From assembly GCF_024734075.1 (NCBI RefSeq), contig NZ_CP102850.1, forward strand, positions 496,001 through 560,000: 64,000 nucleotides of DNA. Reading direction: 5' to 3'. The notes beneath the pieces are model-generated. The model worked only from the letters and a program-made list of their open reading frames with translations. It had not been told where the DNA came from and searched no databases. The translations under genes and the position numbers were made by a program. The stretch is from Gordonia mangrovi. GTDB lineage: Bacteria > Actinomycetota > Actinomycetes > Mycobacteriales > Mycobacteriaceae. Shown piece by piece: positions 26,256 through 35,288 of this stretch. Within the stretch, counting starts at the first letter, position 1; each line of letters starts with the position of its first letter.

Positions 26256-26729
26256 ATGCCCATACCCGAATTCATCCGCGATCTCCGCAGCCACGTCGGA
26301 CATCAGCCGCTGTGGCTGACCGGCGTCAGTGCGGTGGTGCTCGATGCCGACGGCCGCATTCTGCTCACACAGCGCGTCGACACCCGCGAGTGGGCGGTGG
26401 TCTCCGGGGTGCTCGAACCCGGGGAAGAACCGGCCCGCGCGATCGTGCGCGAGATCACCGAGGAGACCGGCATCAGCGCTGACGTGCAGCGGCTGACCAG
26501 CGTCGACGTCACCCCGATGATCACCTACCCGAACGGCGACCAGACGCAATACCTCGACGTCTGCTTCCTGGCCCGCCACGTCGACGGCGATCCACACCCG
26601 GCCGACGACGAGAACACCGCCGTCGAGTGGTTCGCCGTCGATGCCCTGCCGCATGAACTCGCCGACACGTCGCGACTGCGCATCGAGAAGGCCCTGCGCG
26701 ACGAGCCCACCGCCTGGTTTCGGCGTTGA
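26256..26729 (+). CDS. Nudix hydrolase
   Basis: 157 residues with a complete Nudix box from GVLEPGEEPARAIV to REITEETGI (G-x5-E-x7-REUxEExGU), which binds Mg and cleaves nucleoside diphosphates linked to another moiety. A TPMITYPNGDQTQYLDVCF strand follows, as in Nudix enzymes acting on small or nucleotide-sugar substrates. The start MPIPEFIRDLR was chosen by family N-terminus. The substrate is unknown. Confidence 0.9.
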   Translation: MPIPEFIRDLRSHVGHQPLWLTGVSAVVLDADGRILLTQRVDTREWAVVSGVLEPGEEPARAIVREITEETGISADVQRLTSVDVTPMITYPNGDQTQYLDVCFLARHVDGDPHPADDENTAVEWFAVDALPHELADTSRLRIEKALRDEPTAWFRR

Positions 26730-26741
26730 CCCGCGTCCGGC

Positions 26742-27281
26742 TCACGACGATGACGCGGCGCTGTCGGTGATCGCCCGCTGAATGCGGCGGTAGTACTCCT
26801 GCTGGGTCGGGTAATAGTCGTCGAAATCGATTGCCGCAGGGTCAGTTCCGTCCATCGCCGCGATCAGCCGATCCAGGTAGTACTCCCATCCCGGTCCGGT
26901 GTTCTCGATCATGGACGGGTCGTTCACGATCTCGGCGAGCGTCAGCGTGGTGATCCCACGGTCCTCCGTCAATTCCACGACGAGATCCCACGTGCCGAAA
27001 TCATCCGTGGCGTGGATCTGGAGGATCCGAGGTGGTTCGCATCGCCGGATGTCGTAACGCACGGGGATCATGTTGTCCTCGCCCTCCGCGTTCATCGTGA
27101 ACTGGACGTGACCCTCCCGAGGATCTCCGCTGTAGAAGCCGATCCATCGCGCCAGCCGATCCGATTCCGTCACGGCCGCCCACACGTCCTGGATCGAGGC
27201 GCGGTAGGTGCGGGTGAACTCCACGGCGTCGCCCTCGGGCCGGCTCCGGTGGCGTCCGGTGGGCGTGGGGATGATGGTCAT
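26742..27281 (-). CDS. SRPBCC/AHSA1-domain protein
   Basis: 179 residues with the AHSA1 START-like pattern: FTRTYRASIQDVWAAVTESDRLARWIG at the N-terminus, then repeated beta strands and a C-terminal helix (WEYYLDRLIAAMDG). These bind hydrophobic ligands. It is the second gene after an ArsR repressor with an ATGA overlap, the common ArsR-SRPBCC pairing, so it is presumably derepressed by the ArsR signal. Confidence 0.88.
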   Translation of the reverse strand: MTIIPTPTGRHRSRPEGDAVEFTRTYRASIQDVWAAVTESDRLARWIGFYSGDPREGHVQFTMNAEGEDNMIPVRYDIRRCEPPRILQIHATDDFGTWDLVVELTEDRGITTLTLAEIVNDPSMIENTGPGWEYYLDRLIAAMDGTDPAAIDFDDYYPTQQEYYRRIQRAITDSAASSS

Positions 27282-27667
27282 GCGGTGTTCTCCTCGTGGT
27301 CGGCGCGCGCCGTGCGACGCTCGCGGCGGGTCCTGTACACCTCGGTGTCGAGTGCGTCGAGCATGTGCGGGCCCACCGGTCCTCGACGTGCGAGGTCACC
27401 GTGCCGACCGGCCACCTTCGCGACGAAACCGCTCACCTCATCGAGCGGTTCGGTGTCGAGGCGATAGTGCCGCTCACGCCCCGACTCGGTCACCCGCACC
27501 AATCCCGCGTCGCCGAGCACCCGGAGGTGCCGGGAGACGGCGGGCCGAGAGATCGGGTGCACCGGACCGAGTTCCCGCTGGATGTCGACGACCCTGCGGG
27601 GTCCACCGGCAAGCATGCCGAGAATCTGTCGCCGCACCGGATCGGCGATCGCATCAAAGACCGACAT
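27278..27667 (-). CDS. ArsR-family winged-helix repressor
   Basis: 129 residues. FDAIADPVRRQILGMLAGGPRRVVDI and ISRPAVSRHLRVLGDAGLVRV form the winged helix. There is no metal-binding Cys motif, as usual for ArsR proteins paired with SRPBCC genes. Stop and next start overlap as ATGA. A perfect dyad six bases upstream of its start is the likely operator. Confidence 0.9.
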   Translation of the reverse strand: MSVFDAIADPVRRQILGMLAGGPRRVVDIQRELGPVHPISRPAVSRHLRVLGDAGLVRVTESGRERHYRLDTEPLDEVSGFVAKVAGRHGDLARRGPVGPHMLDALDTEVYRTRRERRTARADHEENTA

Positions 27668-27672
27668 CCCTT

Positions 27673-27692
27673 AATGGTAACTCATCAGTTAC
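27673..27692. promoter_or_regulatory. Operator dyad of the ArsR repressor
   Basis: TGGTAACT-CATC-AGTTACCA is a perfect 8-4-8 inverted repeat immediately upstream of the arsR start and ~25-80 bases before the divergent oxidoreductase. It is well placed to repress the ArsR unit and possibly the oxidoreductase too. Confidence 0.75.
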
Positions 27693-27775
27693 CAATTGTC
27701 GCGAGGGTTGCCGCCATGACCAGCACGTCGGAGATCCCCGGAATAGTCCGACGGCCCCCGGGCCTTGAACCGGGC

Positions 27776-28717
27776 ATGGCCCACAGAATCGTCGTGACAG
27801 GCTACGGTCCACCCGCCGATGTCCTGGCACTCGTGGAGACCGAACCACCAATCCCCGGACCCGGACATGTGATCGTCGAGACGAAGGCGATCGGCGTCAA
27901 CCCCGCCGACGCCAAGACCGTTCGCGGCCAGATGGGTGCGGACGAGTCGAAGCTGCCGCTACCCATCGGCTTCGAGGCAGCCGGGGTGATCTCGGCGGTC
28001 GGGGACGGCGCGGCAGTCCCCGGTGGCGCCCTGGGTGTCGGGGATCGGGTGATCGTGTACCGAGCACACGGCGCCTACACCGACCGGCTGGAGGCCGACC
28101 TGACCACCGTGCATCCGATCCCCGACGATCTCGATTTCGAGCATGCCGCCGGCCTCCTGCTGGTCGGGGTCACCGCCGCCGACACCGTGCGCACCGCCGA
28201 CGTCGGCGACGACGATGTCGTGCTGATTCACGGCGGTTCCGGCGCGGTCGGCGTCATCGCGATCCAGCTGGCCCGCGCTGCGGGGGCGACGGTGATCGCG
28301 ACGGCGGGCCCCCGCAACCACGATCATCTCCGATCACTCGGGGCGATCCCGGTGGCGTATGGGGACGGGCTGCTCGACCGCGTGCGCGAGGCCGCTCCCC
28401 GACCGGTCACCTCGGTGATCGACACCACCGGCACCGACGAGGCGATCGACACCTCACTGGAACTCGTCGACAACCCCGGCACGATCGTGAGCATCGCGGC
28501 GTTCGGCCGCGCATCCGACGGAATTGTCCTGCTCAACGGCAGCACACCGGAGAGCCGGCGCCACCGCACCGAAGCGGTCGACGGCCTGATCGCCGACGCC
28601 GCAACCGGCGATCTGGTCACCGAGGTGGCCAAGACCTTCCCACTCGCGGATGCGGCGATCGCGCTCACCGAGCTCGAGACCAGCCACCCGCGAGGGAAAT
28701 TCGTTCTCGTGCCCTGA
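27776..28717 (+). CDS. NADPH-dependent quinone-oxidoreductase-type MDR protein
   Basis: 313 residues from MAHRIVVTGYG. GVNPADAKTVRGQMG, GFEAAGVISAVGDG and the nucleotide motif HGGSGAVGVIAIQLARAAGA mark the zinc-free quinone oxidoreductase/zeta-crystallin group of medium-chain reductases. An earlier ATG at 27716, 5' GAGGG-preceded, would add 20 residues and cannot be excluded. It is divergent from arsR across the operator dyad. Confidence 0.85.
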   Translation: MAHRIVVTGYGPPADVLALVETEPPIPGPGHVIVETKAIGVNPADAKTVRGQMGADESKLPLPIGFEAAGVISAVGDGAAVPGGALGVGDRVIVYRAHGAYTDRLEADLTTVHPIPDDLDFEHAAGLLLVGVTAADTVRTADVGDDDVVLIHGGSGAVGVIAIQLARAAGATVIATAGPRNHDHLRSLGAIPVAYGDGLLDRVREAAPRPVTSVIDTTGTDEAIDTSLELVDNPGTIVSIAAFGRASDGIVLLNGSTPESRRHRTEAVDGLIADAATGDLVTEVAKTFPLADAAIALTELETSHPRGKFVLVP

Positions 28718-28776
28718 GACCAACGGGCACGATCGCACAGCACGGTTCCGCTCGATTCACGAGGAAAGGTGACAGC

Positions 28777-29610
28777 ATGTCTGTACCCACGATCACCCTG
28801 AACAACGGCGTCGAGATCCCGCAGCTCGGCTTCGGCGTCTTCCAGATCCCGCCGGAGGACACCAAGGCCGCGACGCTCACGGCGCTCGAGGTCGGCTACC
28901 GCCACATCGACACCGCCGAGATGTACGGCAATGAGAAAGAGGTCGGTCAGGCGGTCGCCGAGTCGGGTATCCCGCGGGATCAGATCTTCATCACCAGCAA
29001 GCTGAACAACGGCTACCACGCCTTCGACGACGCGTTGCGTGCCACCGACCAGACGCTGGCGGACCTGGGCGTCGACGCCATGGACCTGTTCCTGATTCAT
29101 TGGCCGCTGCCCGGCATCGACGTCGACTACGTCGACACCTGGCGGGCGCTGGAGAAGATCCATGCCGAGGGCAAGGCCCGCGCCATCGGTGTCTCGAACT
29201 TCCAGCAGGCACACCTCGAGCGACTGTTCGCCGAGACCGATGTGGTGCCCGCCGTCAACCAGATCGAGGTACACCCCTACCTCACCCAGAATTCGTTGCG
29301 CGCCGTCAATGCCGAGCACGGCATCGCCACGGAGGCGTGGTCGCCGATCGCCCAGGGTGACGTGCTCGACGATCCGGTGCTGACCAAGATCGCCGGTGAG
29401 AAGAACCGCACACCGGCGCAGGTGACATTGCGGTGGCATATCCAGCGCGGCGACATCGTGTTCCCGAAGTCGGTGACCCGCTCGCGCGTCGAGGACAATT
29501 TCGCTCTGTTCGACTTCGAACTGTCGCCGGTGGACATGGCCGCCATCGAGGGGATGAACCGGGACCGCCGGCGCGGGCCGAATCCGGACGAGTTCAACTA
29601 CATCCCGTGA
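28777..29610 (+). CDS. Aldo/keto reductase
   Basis: 277 residues with the AKR tetrad: Asp and Tyr in DTAEMYGNEKEVG, Lys in FITSKLN, His in LIHWPLPG. IVFPKSVTRSRVEDNF is the NADPH-binding C-terminal motif. It is the 2,5-diketo-D-gluconate reductase/prostaglandin-synthase-like subgroup; it reduces aldehydes or ketones of uncertain identity. The start ATG follows GAGGAAAGG. It lies 59 bp after the MDR gene and may share its transcript. Confidence 0.92.
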   Translation: MSVPTITLNNGVEIPQLGFGVFQIPPEDTKAATLTALEVGYRHIDTAEMYGNEKEVGQAVAESGIPRDQIFITSKLNNGYHAFDDALRATDQTLADLGVDAMDLFLIHWPLPGIDVDYVDTWRALEKIHAEGKARAIGVSNFQQAHLERLFAETDVVPAVNQIEVHPYLTQNSLRAVNAEHGIATEAWSPIAQGDVLDDPVLTKIAGEKNRTPAQVTLRWHIQRGDIVFPKSVTRSRVEDNFALFDFELSPVDMAAIEGMNRDRRRGPNPDEFNYIP

Positions 29611-29684
29611 GCTGACGCCCCCGTCGCGAATAGGGCGCGACCCCTCGACCCGCTCGAAGATCGGTGCCAGAGCACAATGACGCC

Positions 29685-30860
29685 ATGAAGATCTCCCGGC
29701 GGGCCGAGGCGGTCGCGCCCTTCTACGCGATGGAGTTCGGCAAGCGGGCCGCGCAACTCGAGGCCGCAGGTCATCACGTCGTGAAGCTCAGCATCGGCGA
29801 GCCCGATTTCGGGGCGCCACCGGCATTCCTGTCCGCGGTGCGCGACCTCACCGACGGCCGTCCGCTGACCTACACCGCGGCGCTGGGTCTGCCCGAACTG
29901 CGCTCGGCGATCGCCGACTTCTATTCACGGCATTTCGGATGCGATGTGGCTCCCGGCCGGGTCGTGGTGACGTCGGGGGCATCGGCGGCGCTGCTGCTGA
30001 GTTGCGCAGCGCTCATCGATCCCGGCGACGAGGTGCTGGTCGCCGACCCGTCGTACCCGTGCAATCGCCGGTTCGCCGAGAGCTACGGTGCGCAGGTGCG
30101 TCTGGTGCCCACCACCGCGGCCACCCGCTTTCAGCTCACCTCCGACCTCGTCGTCGACGCCTGGCACGAGCGCACCCGGGGCGTGATGGTGGCCTCCCCG
30201 TCCAATCCGACCGGTACGTCGGTCCCGTTCGACGAACTGACCCGCCTCTGCGCGGAGGTCCGCGACCGTGACGGGTGGCGGATCGTCGACGAGATCTACC
30301 TCGGACTCGCCGACGACGCCGGCGGTCACGCACCCCGCAGCATTCTCGCGAGCGACCCCGGCGCGATCGTGATCAATAGTTTCTCCAAGTACTTCGGCAT
30401 GACGGGGTGGCGGCTGGGCTGGTGCATCGTTCCCGACGATGTGGTCGATGTCCTGGAACGCCTGGCACAGAATTTCTACATCTGTCCGCCGACGCCGGCC
30501 CAGTACGCCGCCCTGGAGTGCTTCACCGACGAATCACTCGTCCTCACCGAGGCACGCCGTGCCGAATTCCGCATCCGCCGCGAACTGGTGATCGATGGGC
30601 TACAGCGGATCGGTTTGTCGGTGCCCGTGGTGCCCGATGGGGCGTTCTACGTCTATATCGACGTGGCCCCCACCGGCCTCACCTCGGCGGAATTCTGCGA
30701 CCGGGCCCTGGCCGAGGCACATGTCGCGCTGACGCCGGGAAAGGACTTCGGACATCACACCGCCGACGACCACGTCCGGCTGTCCTACGCGGCATCCACC
30801 GACGAGCTGACCGAGGGGATCCGCCGGCTCGGCGACTTCGTGAGTGCGCTGCGGCACTGA
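29685..30860 (+). CDS. PLP-dependent class I/II aminotransferase
   Basis: 391 residues from MKISRRAEAV. The Schiff-base Lys is in INSFSKYFGMTGWRLGW, with SNPTGTSV and VVTSGASAALLL as additional PLP-pocket motifs. It transfers amino groups between an amino acid and a 2-oxo acid, cytosolic. The substrate is not clear; actinobacterial relatives include aspartate- and DapC-like enzymes. It stands between the aldo/keto reductase and the serine hydrolase, all on the plus strand. Confidence 0.9.
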   Translation: MKISRRAEAVAPFYAMEFGKRAAQLEAAGHHVVKLSIGEPDFGAPPAFLSAVRDLTDGRPLTYTAALGLPELRSAIADFYSRHFGCDVAPGRVVVTSGASAALLLSCAALIDPGDEVLVADPSYPCNRRFAESYGAQVRLVPTTAATRFQLTSDLVVDAWHERTRGVMVASPSNPTGTSVPFDELTRLCAEVRDRDGWRIVDEIYLGLADDAGGHAPRSILASDPGAIVINSFSKYFGMTGWRLGWCIVPDDVVDVLERLAQNFYICPPTPAQYAALECFTDESLVLTEARRAEFRIRRELVIDGLQRIGLSVPVVPDGAFYVYIDVAPTGLTSAEFCDRALAEAHVALTPGKDFGHHTADDHVRLSYAASTDELTEGIRRLGDFVSALRH

Positions 30861-30944
30861 CCGTCAACGGGTCGTCGGATGCCGAACCCATAGACTGCCG
30901 ATCGGCGTGATCGCCGGGTTCGAGCGTCGAGGAGGATGACAGGC

Positions 30945-32171
30945 ATGGGCAGTCCACACACGGTCGACACGGCCGCCATCGTCGCGGCCACCGAGTCGGC
31001 GGTCGCCGACGCGACGTCCGGCGCGCCTCGAATGGCCGGGGTCGTCGCCGGCACGACGTCGAACGAGAGGCTGCTCTCGCTGGCCGCAGGCGGGGTGCGC
31101 GCCATCGACAGCCACCCCGGCAGCCCGGACGCGATGACCACCGACAGCGTCTTCGCGCTCTTCTCGACCACCAAGACCATCACCGCGACGGTCGCGCTGC
31201 AACTCGTGGAGGACGGCACGCTCGACCTCGACGCACCCGCGGCCGAGTATTCGCCCCGACTCGGCAACGTCGCCGTGCTCGAGGGGTTCGACGGCGCCGG
31301 TAACCCACAGTTGCGCGCACCGCGATCGGCGATCACCACCCGACAGCTGCTCAGCCACACCGCCGGTTTCGGCTACGACTTCTTCGACGGCGCCTATCAC
31401 CGGCTGACCCGTGAGCACGGCGTCCCGGGCATCATCAGCGCCACCCGCGAATCACTGGCGACCCCGCTGTTGTTCGATCCGGACACGGCGTGGCGCTACG
31501 GCAGCAACGTCGACTGGGCCGGGCTGGTGGTGGAAGGGGTCACCGGGCAACGCCTGGGTTCGGTGATGAGCGAGCGGGTGTTCTCGCCGCTCGGCATGTC
31601 CGACACCGCGTTCACGCTCTCCTGGGAGATGTCCGACCGGCGTGCGCTGATGCATCACCGCACCCCTGACGGTGGACTGAGGACCAACCGGAAATGGGCA
31701 CTGCCCGCCGAACCCGACCTGCACATGGGCGGCCACGGCCTCTATTCGACGGCCCGCGACTACCTCACCTTCATCCGGATGTGGCTCAACGACGGCCTGT
31801 CGGACGCCGGCGATCAGATCCTGCGACCCGCGACGATCGAGATGGCCGAACGCAATCAACTCGGCGCTCGTCGGGTGACCCCGCTCCCCGGGGTCATCCC
31901 GGCCCTGTCGCACGATGTGGAGTTCTTTCCCGGAGTGCCGAAAACGTGGGGACTCGCCGCGATGATCAACAAGGAGGACGCGCCCACCGGGCGCCCCGCC
32001 GGCTCGCTCGGCTGGGCCGGGTTGGCCAATCTCTACTTCTGGATCGACCGGCGCACCGCGATCGGCGGGTTCTGGGCGACGCAGTTGTTTCCCTTCTTCG
32101 ACCCGACCGCCCTGGACGCCTATCTCGACTTCGAGACGACGGTCTACCGCACCCTGCCAAAACGCAGCTGA
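30945..32171 (+). CDS. Serine hydrolase of the beta-lactamase/EstB fold
   Basis: 408 residues. The nucleophile is in STTK (SxxK, within LFSTTKTITATVA), with YGSNVDWAG giving the Tyr-x-Asn element and a C-terminal His-Gly-like region near HGLYSTARDYLTF. The class C beta-lactamase fold here is more often an esterase or peptidase. The ATG at 30945 was chosen over 30936 because GAGGAGG then has workable spacing. It precedes the monooxygenase operon by 144 bp and could act as an esterase in that pathway, but nothing in the sequence shows that. Confidence 0.85.
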   Translation: MGSPHTVDTAAIVAATESAVADATSGAPRMAGVVAGTTSNERLLSLAAGGVRAIDSHPGSPDAMTTDSVFALFSTTKTITATVALQLVEDGTLDLDAPAAEYSPRLGNVAVLEGFDGAGNPQLRAPRSAITTRQLLSHTAGFGYDFFDGAYHRLTREHGVPGIISATRESLATPLLFDPDTAWRYGSNVDWAGLVVEGVTGQRLGSVMSERVFSPLGMSDTAFTLSWEMSDRRALMHHRTPDGGLRTNRKWALPAEPDLHMGGHGLYSTARDYLTFIRMWLNDGLSDAGDQILRPATIEMAERNQLGARRVTPLPGVIPALSHDVEFFPGVPKTWGLAAMINKEDAPTGRPAGSLGWAGLANLYFWIDRRTAIGGFWATQLFPFFDPTALDAYLDFETTVYRTLPKRS

Positions 32172-32210
32172 CCTGCGTAAATCTCAAGTTCACCCTGCTA
32201 AATGTGTCGT

Positions 32211-32229
32211 GCGTCTCACACTGAGACGC
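32211..32229. promoter_or_regulatory. Inverted repeat upstream of prmA
   Basis: GCGTCTC-ACACT-GAGACGC is a perfect 7-5-7 dyad in the AT-enriched leader ~87 bases before the prmA start. It is a candidate site for the operon activator encoded at 41.6 kb. No GG-N10-GC sigma-54 element was found, consistent with the absence of RpoN in this group. Confidence 0.5.
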
Positions 32230-32315
32230 CTATGACCTGAATCACAGGGTTGTATCGGAAGCGCTCCAGCCCAGCAGGCCGGCACCTCGTCGGCCTTCTC
32301 ACGAGGAGGCGCACA

Positions 32316-33953
32316 TTGAGCAGGCAGAGCTTGACCAAGGCACATGCGAAGATCACCGAGCTGTCGTGGGAACCCACCTTCGCGACACCGGCCACCCGAT
32401 TCGGCACCGACTACACGTTCGAGAAGGCCCCGAAGAAGGACCCTCTCAAGCAGATCATGCGCTCGTACTTCCCGATGGAGGAGGAGAAGGACAACCGCGT
32501 CTACGGCGCGATGGACGGCGCCATCCGCGGCAACATGTTCCGCCAGGTCCAGGAGCGCTGGCTGGAATGGCAGAAGCTGTTCCTGTCGATCATCCCGTTC
32601 CCGGAGATCTCGGCGGCCCGCGCGATGCCGATGGCCATCGACGCCGTGCCGAATCCCGAGATCCACAACGGACTGGCCGTACAGATGATCGATGAGGTTC
32701 GTCACTCGACGATCCAGATGAACCTCAAGAAGCTGTACATGAACAACTACATCGACCCCGCCGGTTTCGACATCACCGAGAAGGCGTTCGCCAACAACTA
32801 CGCCGGCACCATCGGCCGGCAGTTCGGCGAGGGCTTCATCACCGGCGACGCGATCACCGCGGCCAACATCTATCTGACGGTGGTCGCCGAGACCGCGTTC
32901 ACCAACACCCTGTTCGTGGCGATGCCGGATGAGGCCGCGGCCAACGGCGACTATTTGCTGCCCACCGTCTTCCACTCCGTGCAGTCCGACGAGTCCCGAC
33001 ACATCTCCAATGGCTACTCGATCCTGCTGATGGCGCTGGCCGACGAGCGCAATCGTCCACTGCTCGAGCGTGATCTGCGCTACGCCTGGTGGAACAACCA
33101 CTGCGTCGTGGATGCGGCCATCGGCACGTTCATCGAGTACGGCACCAAGGACCGCCGCAAGGACCGCGAGAGCTACGCCGAGATGTGGCGGCGGTGGATC
33201 TACGACGACTACTACCGCAGTTACCTTCTGCCGCTGGAGAAGTACGGCCTGACGATCCCGCACGACCTGGTCGAGGAGGCCTGGAACCGCATCACCAACA
33301 AGCACTACGTGCACGAGGTGGCCCGGTTCTTCGCCACCGGCTGGCCGGTCAACTACTGGCGGATCGACCCGATGACCGACAAGGACTTCGAGTGGTTCGA
33401 GGAGAAGTATCCCGGCTGGTACAACAAGTTCGGCAAGTGGTGGGAGAACTACAACCGCCTGCGCTACCCGGGCCGCAACAAGCCGATCGCCTTCGAAGAC
33501 GTCGACTACGAGTACCCGCACCGCTGCTGGACCTGCATGGTCCCGTGCCTCATCCGCGAGGACATGGTCACCGACAAGGTCGACGGCCAGTGGCGCACCT
33601 ACTGCTCGGAGACGTGCGCGTGGACCGACACCACCGCCTTCCGCGGTGAGTACGAGGGCCGCGACACCCCGAACATGGGACGCCTCACCGGTTTCCGTGA
33701 ATGGGAGACGCTGCATCACGGCAAGGACCTCGCCGACATCATCAAGGATCTGGGCTACGTCCGCGACGACGGCAAGACGTTGATCCCGCAACCACATCTG
33801 AATCTCGATCCGGACAAGATGTGGACGCTGGACGACGTGCGCGGCAACACGTTCCAGAGTCCGAACATTCTGCTCAACGAGATGTCGGACGACGAACGCG
33901 AAGCGCATGTCGCGGCCTACAAGGCCAACCGCAACGGGGCTGTGCCCGCCTGA
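32316..33953 (+). CDS. prmA: Propane/phenol monooxygenase hydroxylase large subunit
   Basis: 545 residues. It carries the di-iron ligands E97, E127-x2-H130 (DEVRH), E192, E226-x2-H229 (DESRH), with exactly the spacing of soluble methane monooxygenase MmoX. It activates O2 to hydroxylate small alkanes, acetone or phenol in the cytosol, with the small subunit, coupling protein and reductase. The TTG at 32316 is the start: GAGGAGG lies six bases upstream and the protein then begins as [12 protein letters not shown], like PrmA. It heads the operon, 183 bp before the reductase gene. Confidence 0.97.
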   Translation: MSRQSLTKAHAKITELSWEPTFATPATRFGTDYTFEKAPKKDPLKQIMRSYFPMEEEKDNRVYGAMDGAIRGNMFRQVQERWLEWQKLFLSIIPFPEISAARAMPMAIDAVPNPEIHNGLAVQMIDEVRHSTIQMNLKKLYMNNYIDPAGFDITEKAFANNYAGTIGRQFGEGFITGDAITAANIYLTVVAETAFTNTLFVAMPDEAAANGDYLLPTVFHSVQSDESRHISNGYSILLMALADERNRPLLERDLRYAWWNNHCVVDAAIGTFIEYGTKDRRKDRESYAEMWRRWIYDDYYRSYLLPLEKYGLTIPHDLVEEAWNRITNKHYVHEVARFFATGWPVNYWRIDPMTDKDFEWFEEKYPGWYNKFGKWWENYNRLRYPGRNKPIAFEDVDYEYPHRCWTCMVPCLIREDMVTDKVDGQWRTYCSETCAWTDTTAFRGEYEGRDTPNMGRLTGFREWETLHHGKDLADIIKDLGYVRDDGKTLIPQPHLNLDPDKMWTLDDVRGNTFQSPNILLNEMSDDEREAHVAAYKANRNGAVPA

Positions 33954-33969
33954 GGTTGCGGGTTGCCAG

Positions 33970-34106
33970 GTGGTCTCGATACGCCGCCTCGCCTAGCGGC
34001 TCGCCGGCTACTCGACCAGCGAAAGAGCCTCCCGCTCGTCGCTTCTCGACTTTCGCCGGTGGTCGAATAGTTCCGAGCCGCTAGGCGAGGAACGTATCGA
34101 GACCAC
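33970..34106. repeat. 137-bp palindromic intergenic element between prmA and prmB
   Basis: Perfect outer arms GTGGTCTCGATACG (33970-33983) and complement (34093-34106), then a 17-bp perfect arm (33987-34003 with 34074-34090), then weaker pairing to a ~25-base loop. It looks like the intergenic palindromic repeats common in Gordonia and Rhodococcus genomes. The stem could alter mRNA stability or translation of prmB relative to prmA. Confidence 0.85.
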
Positions 34107-34136
34107 TCCACACCAGCCACTCACACAGGAGAACCC

Positions 34137-35198
34137 GTGGCCGACACCCACCGCATCAACTTCGATCCCGTCGACATCGAGATGGAGGTCAGCGAGGACG
34201 AGACCATCCTCGACGCCGCGTTCCGGCAGGGCATCCACCTCATGCACGGGTGCCGAGAGGGCCGGTGCTCGGCATGCAAGTCGTACATGCTCGACGGCGA
34301 CGTCCAGATGGACGACTACTCCACCTTCGCCTGCAACGAGGCCGAAGAGGCGGAGGGGTACGTATTACTCTGCCGGACCTACGCATACAGCGACTGCGAC
34401 ATCGAACTGCTCAACTTCGACGAGGACGAGCTACTCGGTGGTGCACCGATCCAGGACGTTCGCACGCGGGTCGCCGCGATCGAGCCGCTGACCCGCGACA
34501 TCGTGTCACTGCGTCTCGACGTCGTCGAACCGGCGACGATCGAGTTCAAGTCCGGACAGTACGTCGACCTCTTCATACCGGGCACCGACGAGAAGCGGTC
34601 GTTCTCCATCGCGACCACCCAGCGCACACCGGACCGGCTCGAGTTCGTCATCAAGAAGTACCCGGGCGGACTGTTCGCCGGCATGCTGAGCGGTGAGGAG
34701 AACGGCAAGGGTCTGAACGTCGGCGACGAGATCATGGTGAACGGCCCCTACGGTTCGTGCACGCTTCGCAACGGTCACGTGCTGCCGATCGTCGCCATCG
34801 GCGGCGGCGCCGGCATGGCCCCGCTGCTGTCGCTGTTGCGTCACATCAGTGAGGAGGAGATCAACCGTCCGGTGCGCTTCTACTACGGCGCCCGAACCGC
34901 GGCGGATCTCTTCTATCTCGATGAGATCGCCTCTCTCGGAGAGAAGATCGCCGATTTCTCGTTCACCGCCTGCCTCTCGGAGTCCATGGCCGACGCCCCA
35001 CCGGGCGTGCGAGTGATCGAGGGCAACGTCACCGACATCGTCGACACATGCGAGCCCGACCTAGCGCGAACGGAGGTGTATTTCTGCGGTCCCCCACCGA
35101 TGGTCGACGCGGCGCTCGCGCTCGCCGAGGCGCAATCGGTGCCCCACGATCAGGTCTTCTACGACAAGTTCACGAGCCCGGCCTTCGATGAGCCGTGA
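34137..35198 (+). CDS. prmB: Propane monooxygenase reductase
   Basis: 353 residues, starting at GTG after AGGAG. Residues 1-95 form a plant-type [2Fe-2S] ferredoxin with C39-x4-C44-x2-C47-x31-C79. Then come an FAD domain (RSFSIAT at ~155) and an NAD domain (GGGAGMAPLLSLLR, then VYFCGPPPMVD). It passes electrons from NADH through FAD and the cluster to the hydroxylase di-iron site. Confidence 0.96.
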   Translation: MADTHRINFDPVDIEMEVSEDETILDAAFRQGIHLMHGCREGRCSACKSYMLDGDVQMDDYSTFACNEAEEAEGYVLLCRTYAYSDCDIELLNFDEDELLGGAPIQDVRTRVAAIEPLTRDIVSLRLDVVEPATIEFKSGQYVDLFIPGTDEKRSFSIATTQRTPDRLEFVIKKYPGGLFAGMLSGEENGKGLNVGDEIMVNGPYGSCTLRNGHVLPIVAIGGGAGMAPLLSLLRHISEEEINRPVRFYYGARTAADLFYLDEIASLGEKIADFSFTACLSESMADAPPGVRVIEGNVTDIVDTCEPDLARTEVYFCGPPPMVDAALALAEAQSVPHDQVFYDKFTSPAFDEP

Positions 35199-35288
35199 CC
35201 GGACCGATCCCGTACATGCAGTCCACCCCCGCCCCCGACGCACCGCGGTGTGATTCTCCGGCGGCCAGAACGACAAGGAACGAAAGGC

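Noticed and set aside
32172..32315. Sigma-54 promoter for prmA
   Set aside because: No GG-N10-GC element was found and RpoN is absent from this group.
32190..33908. 572-residue frame antisense to prmA
   Set aside because: Covers the entire complement of a well-identified gene and has no family features.
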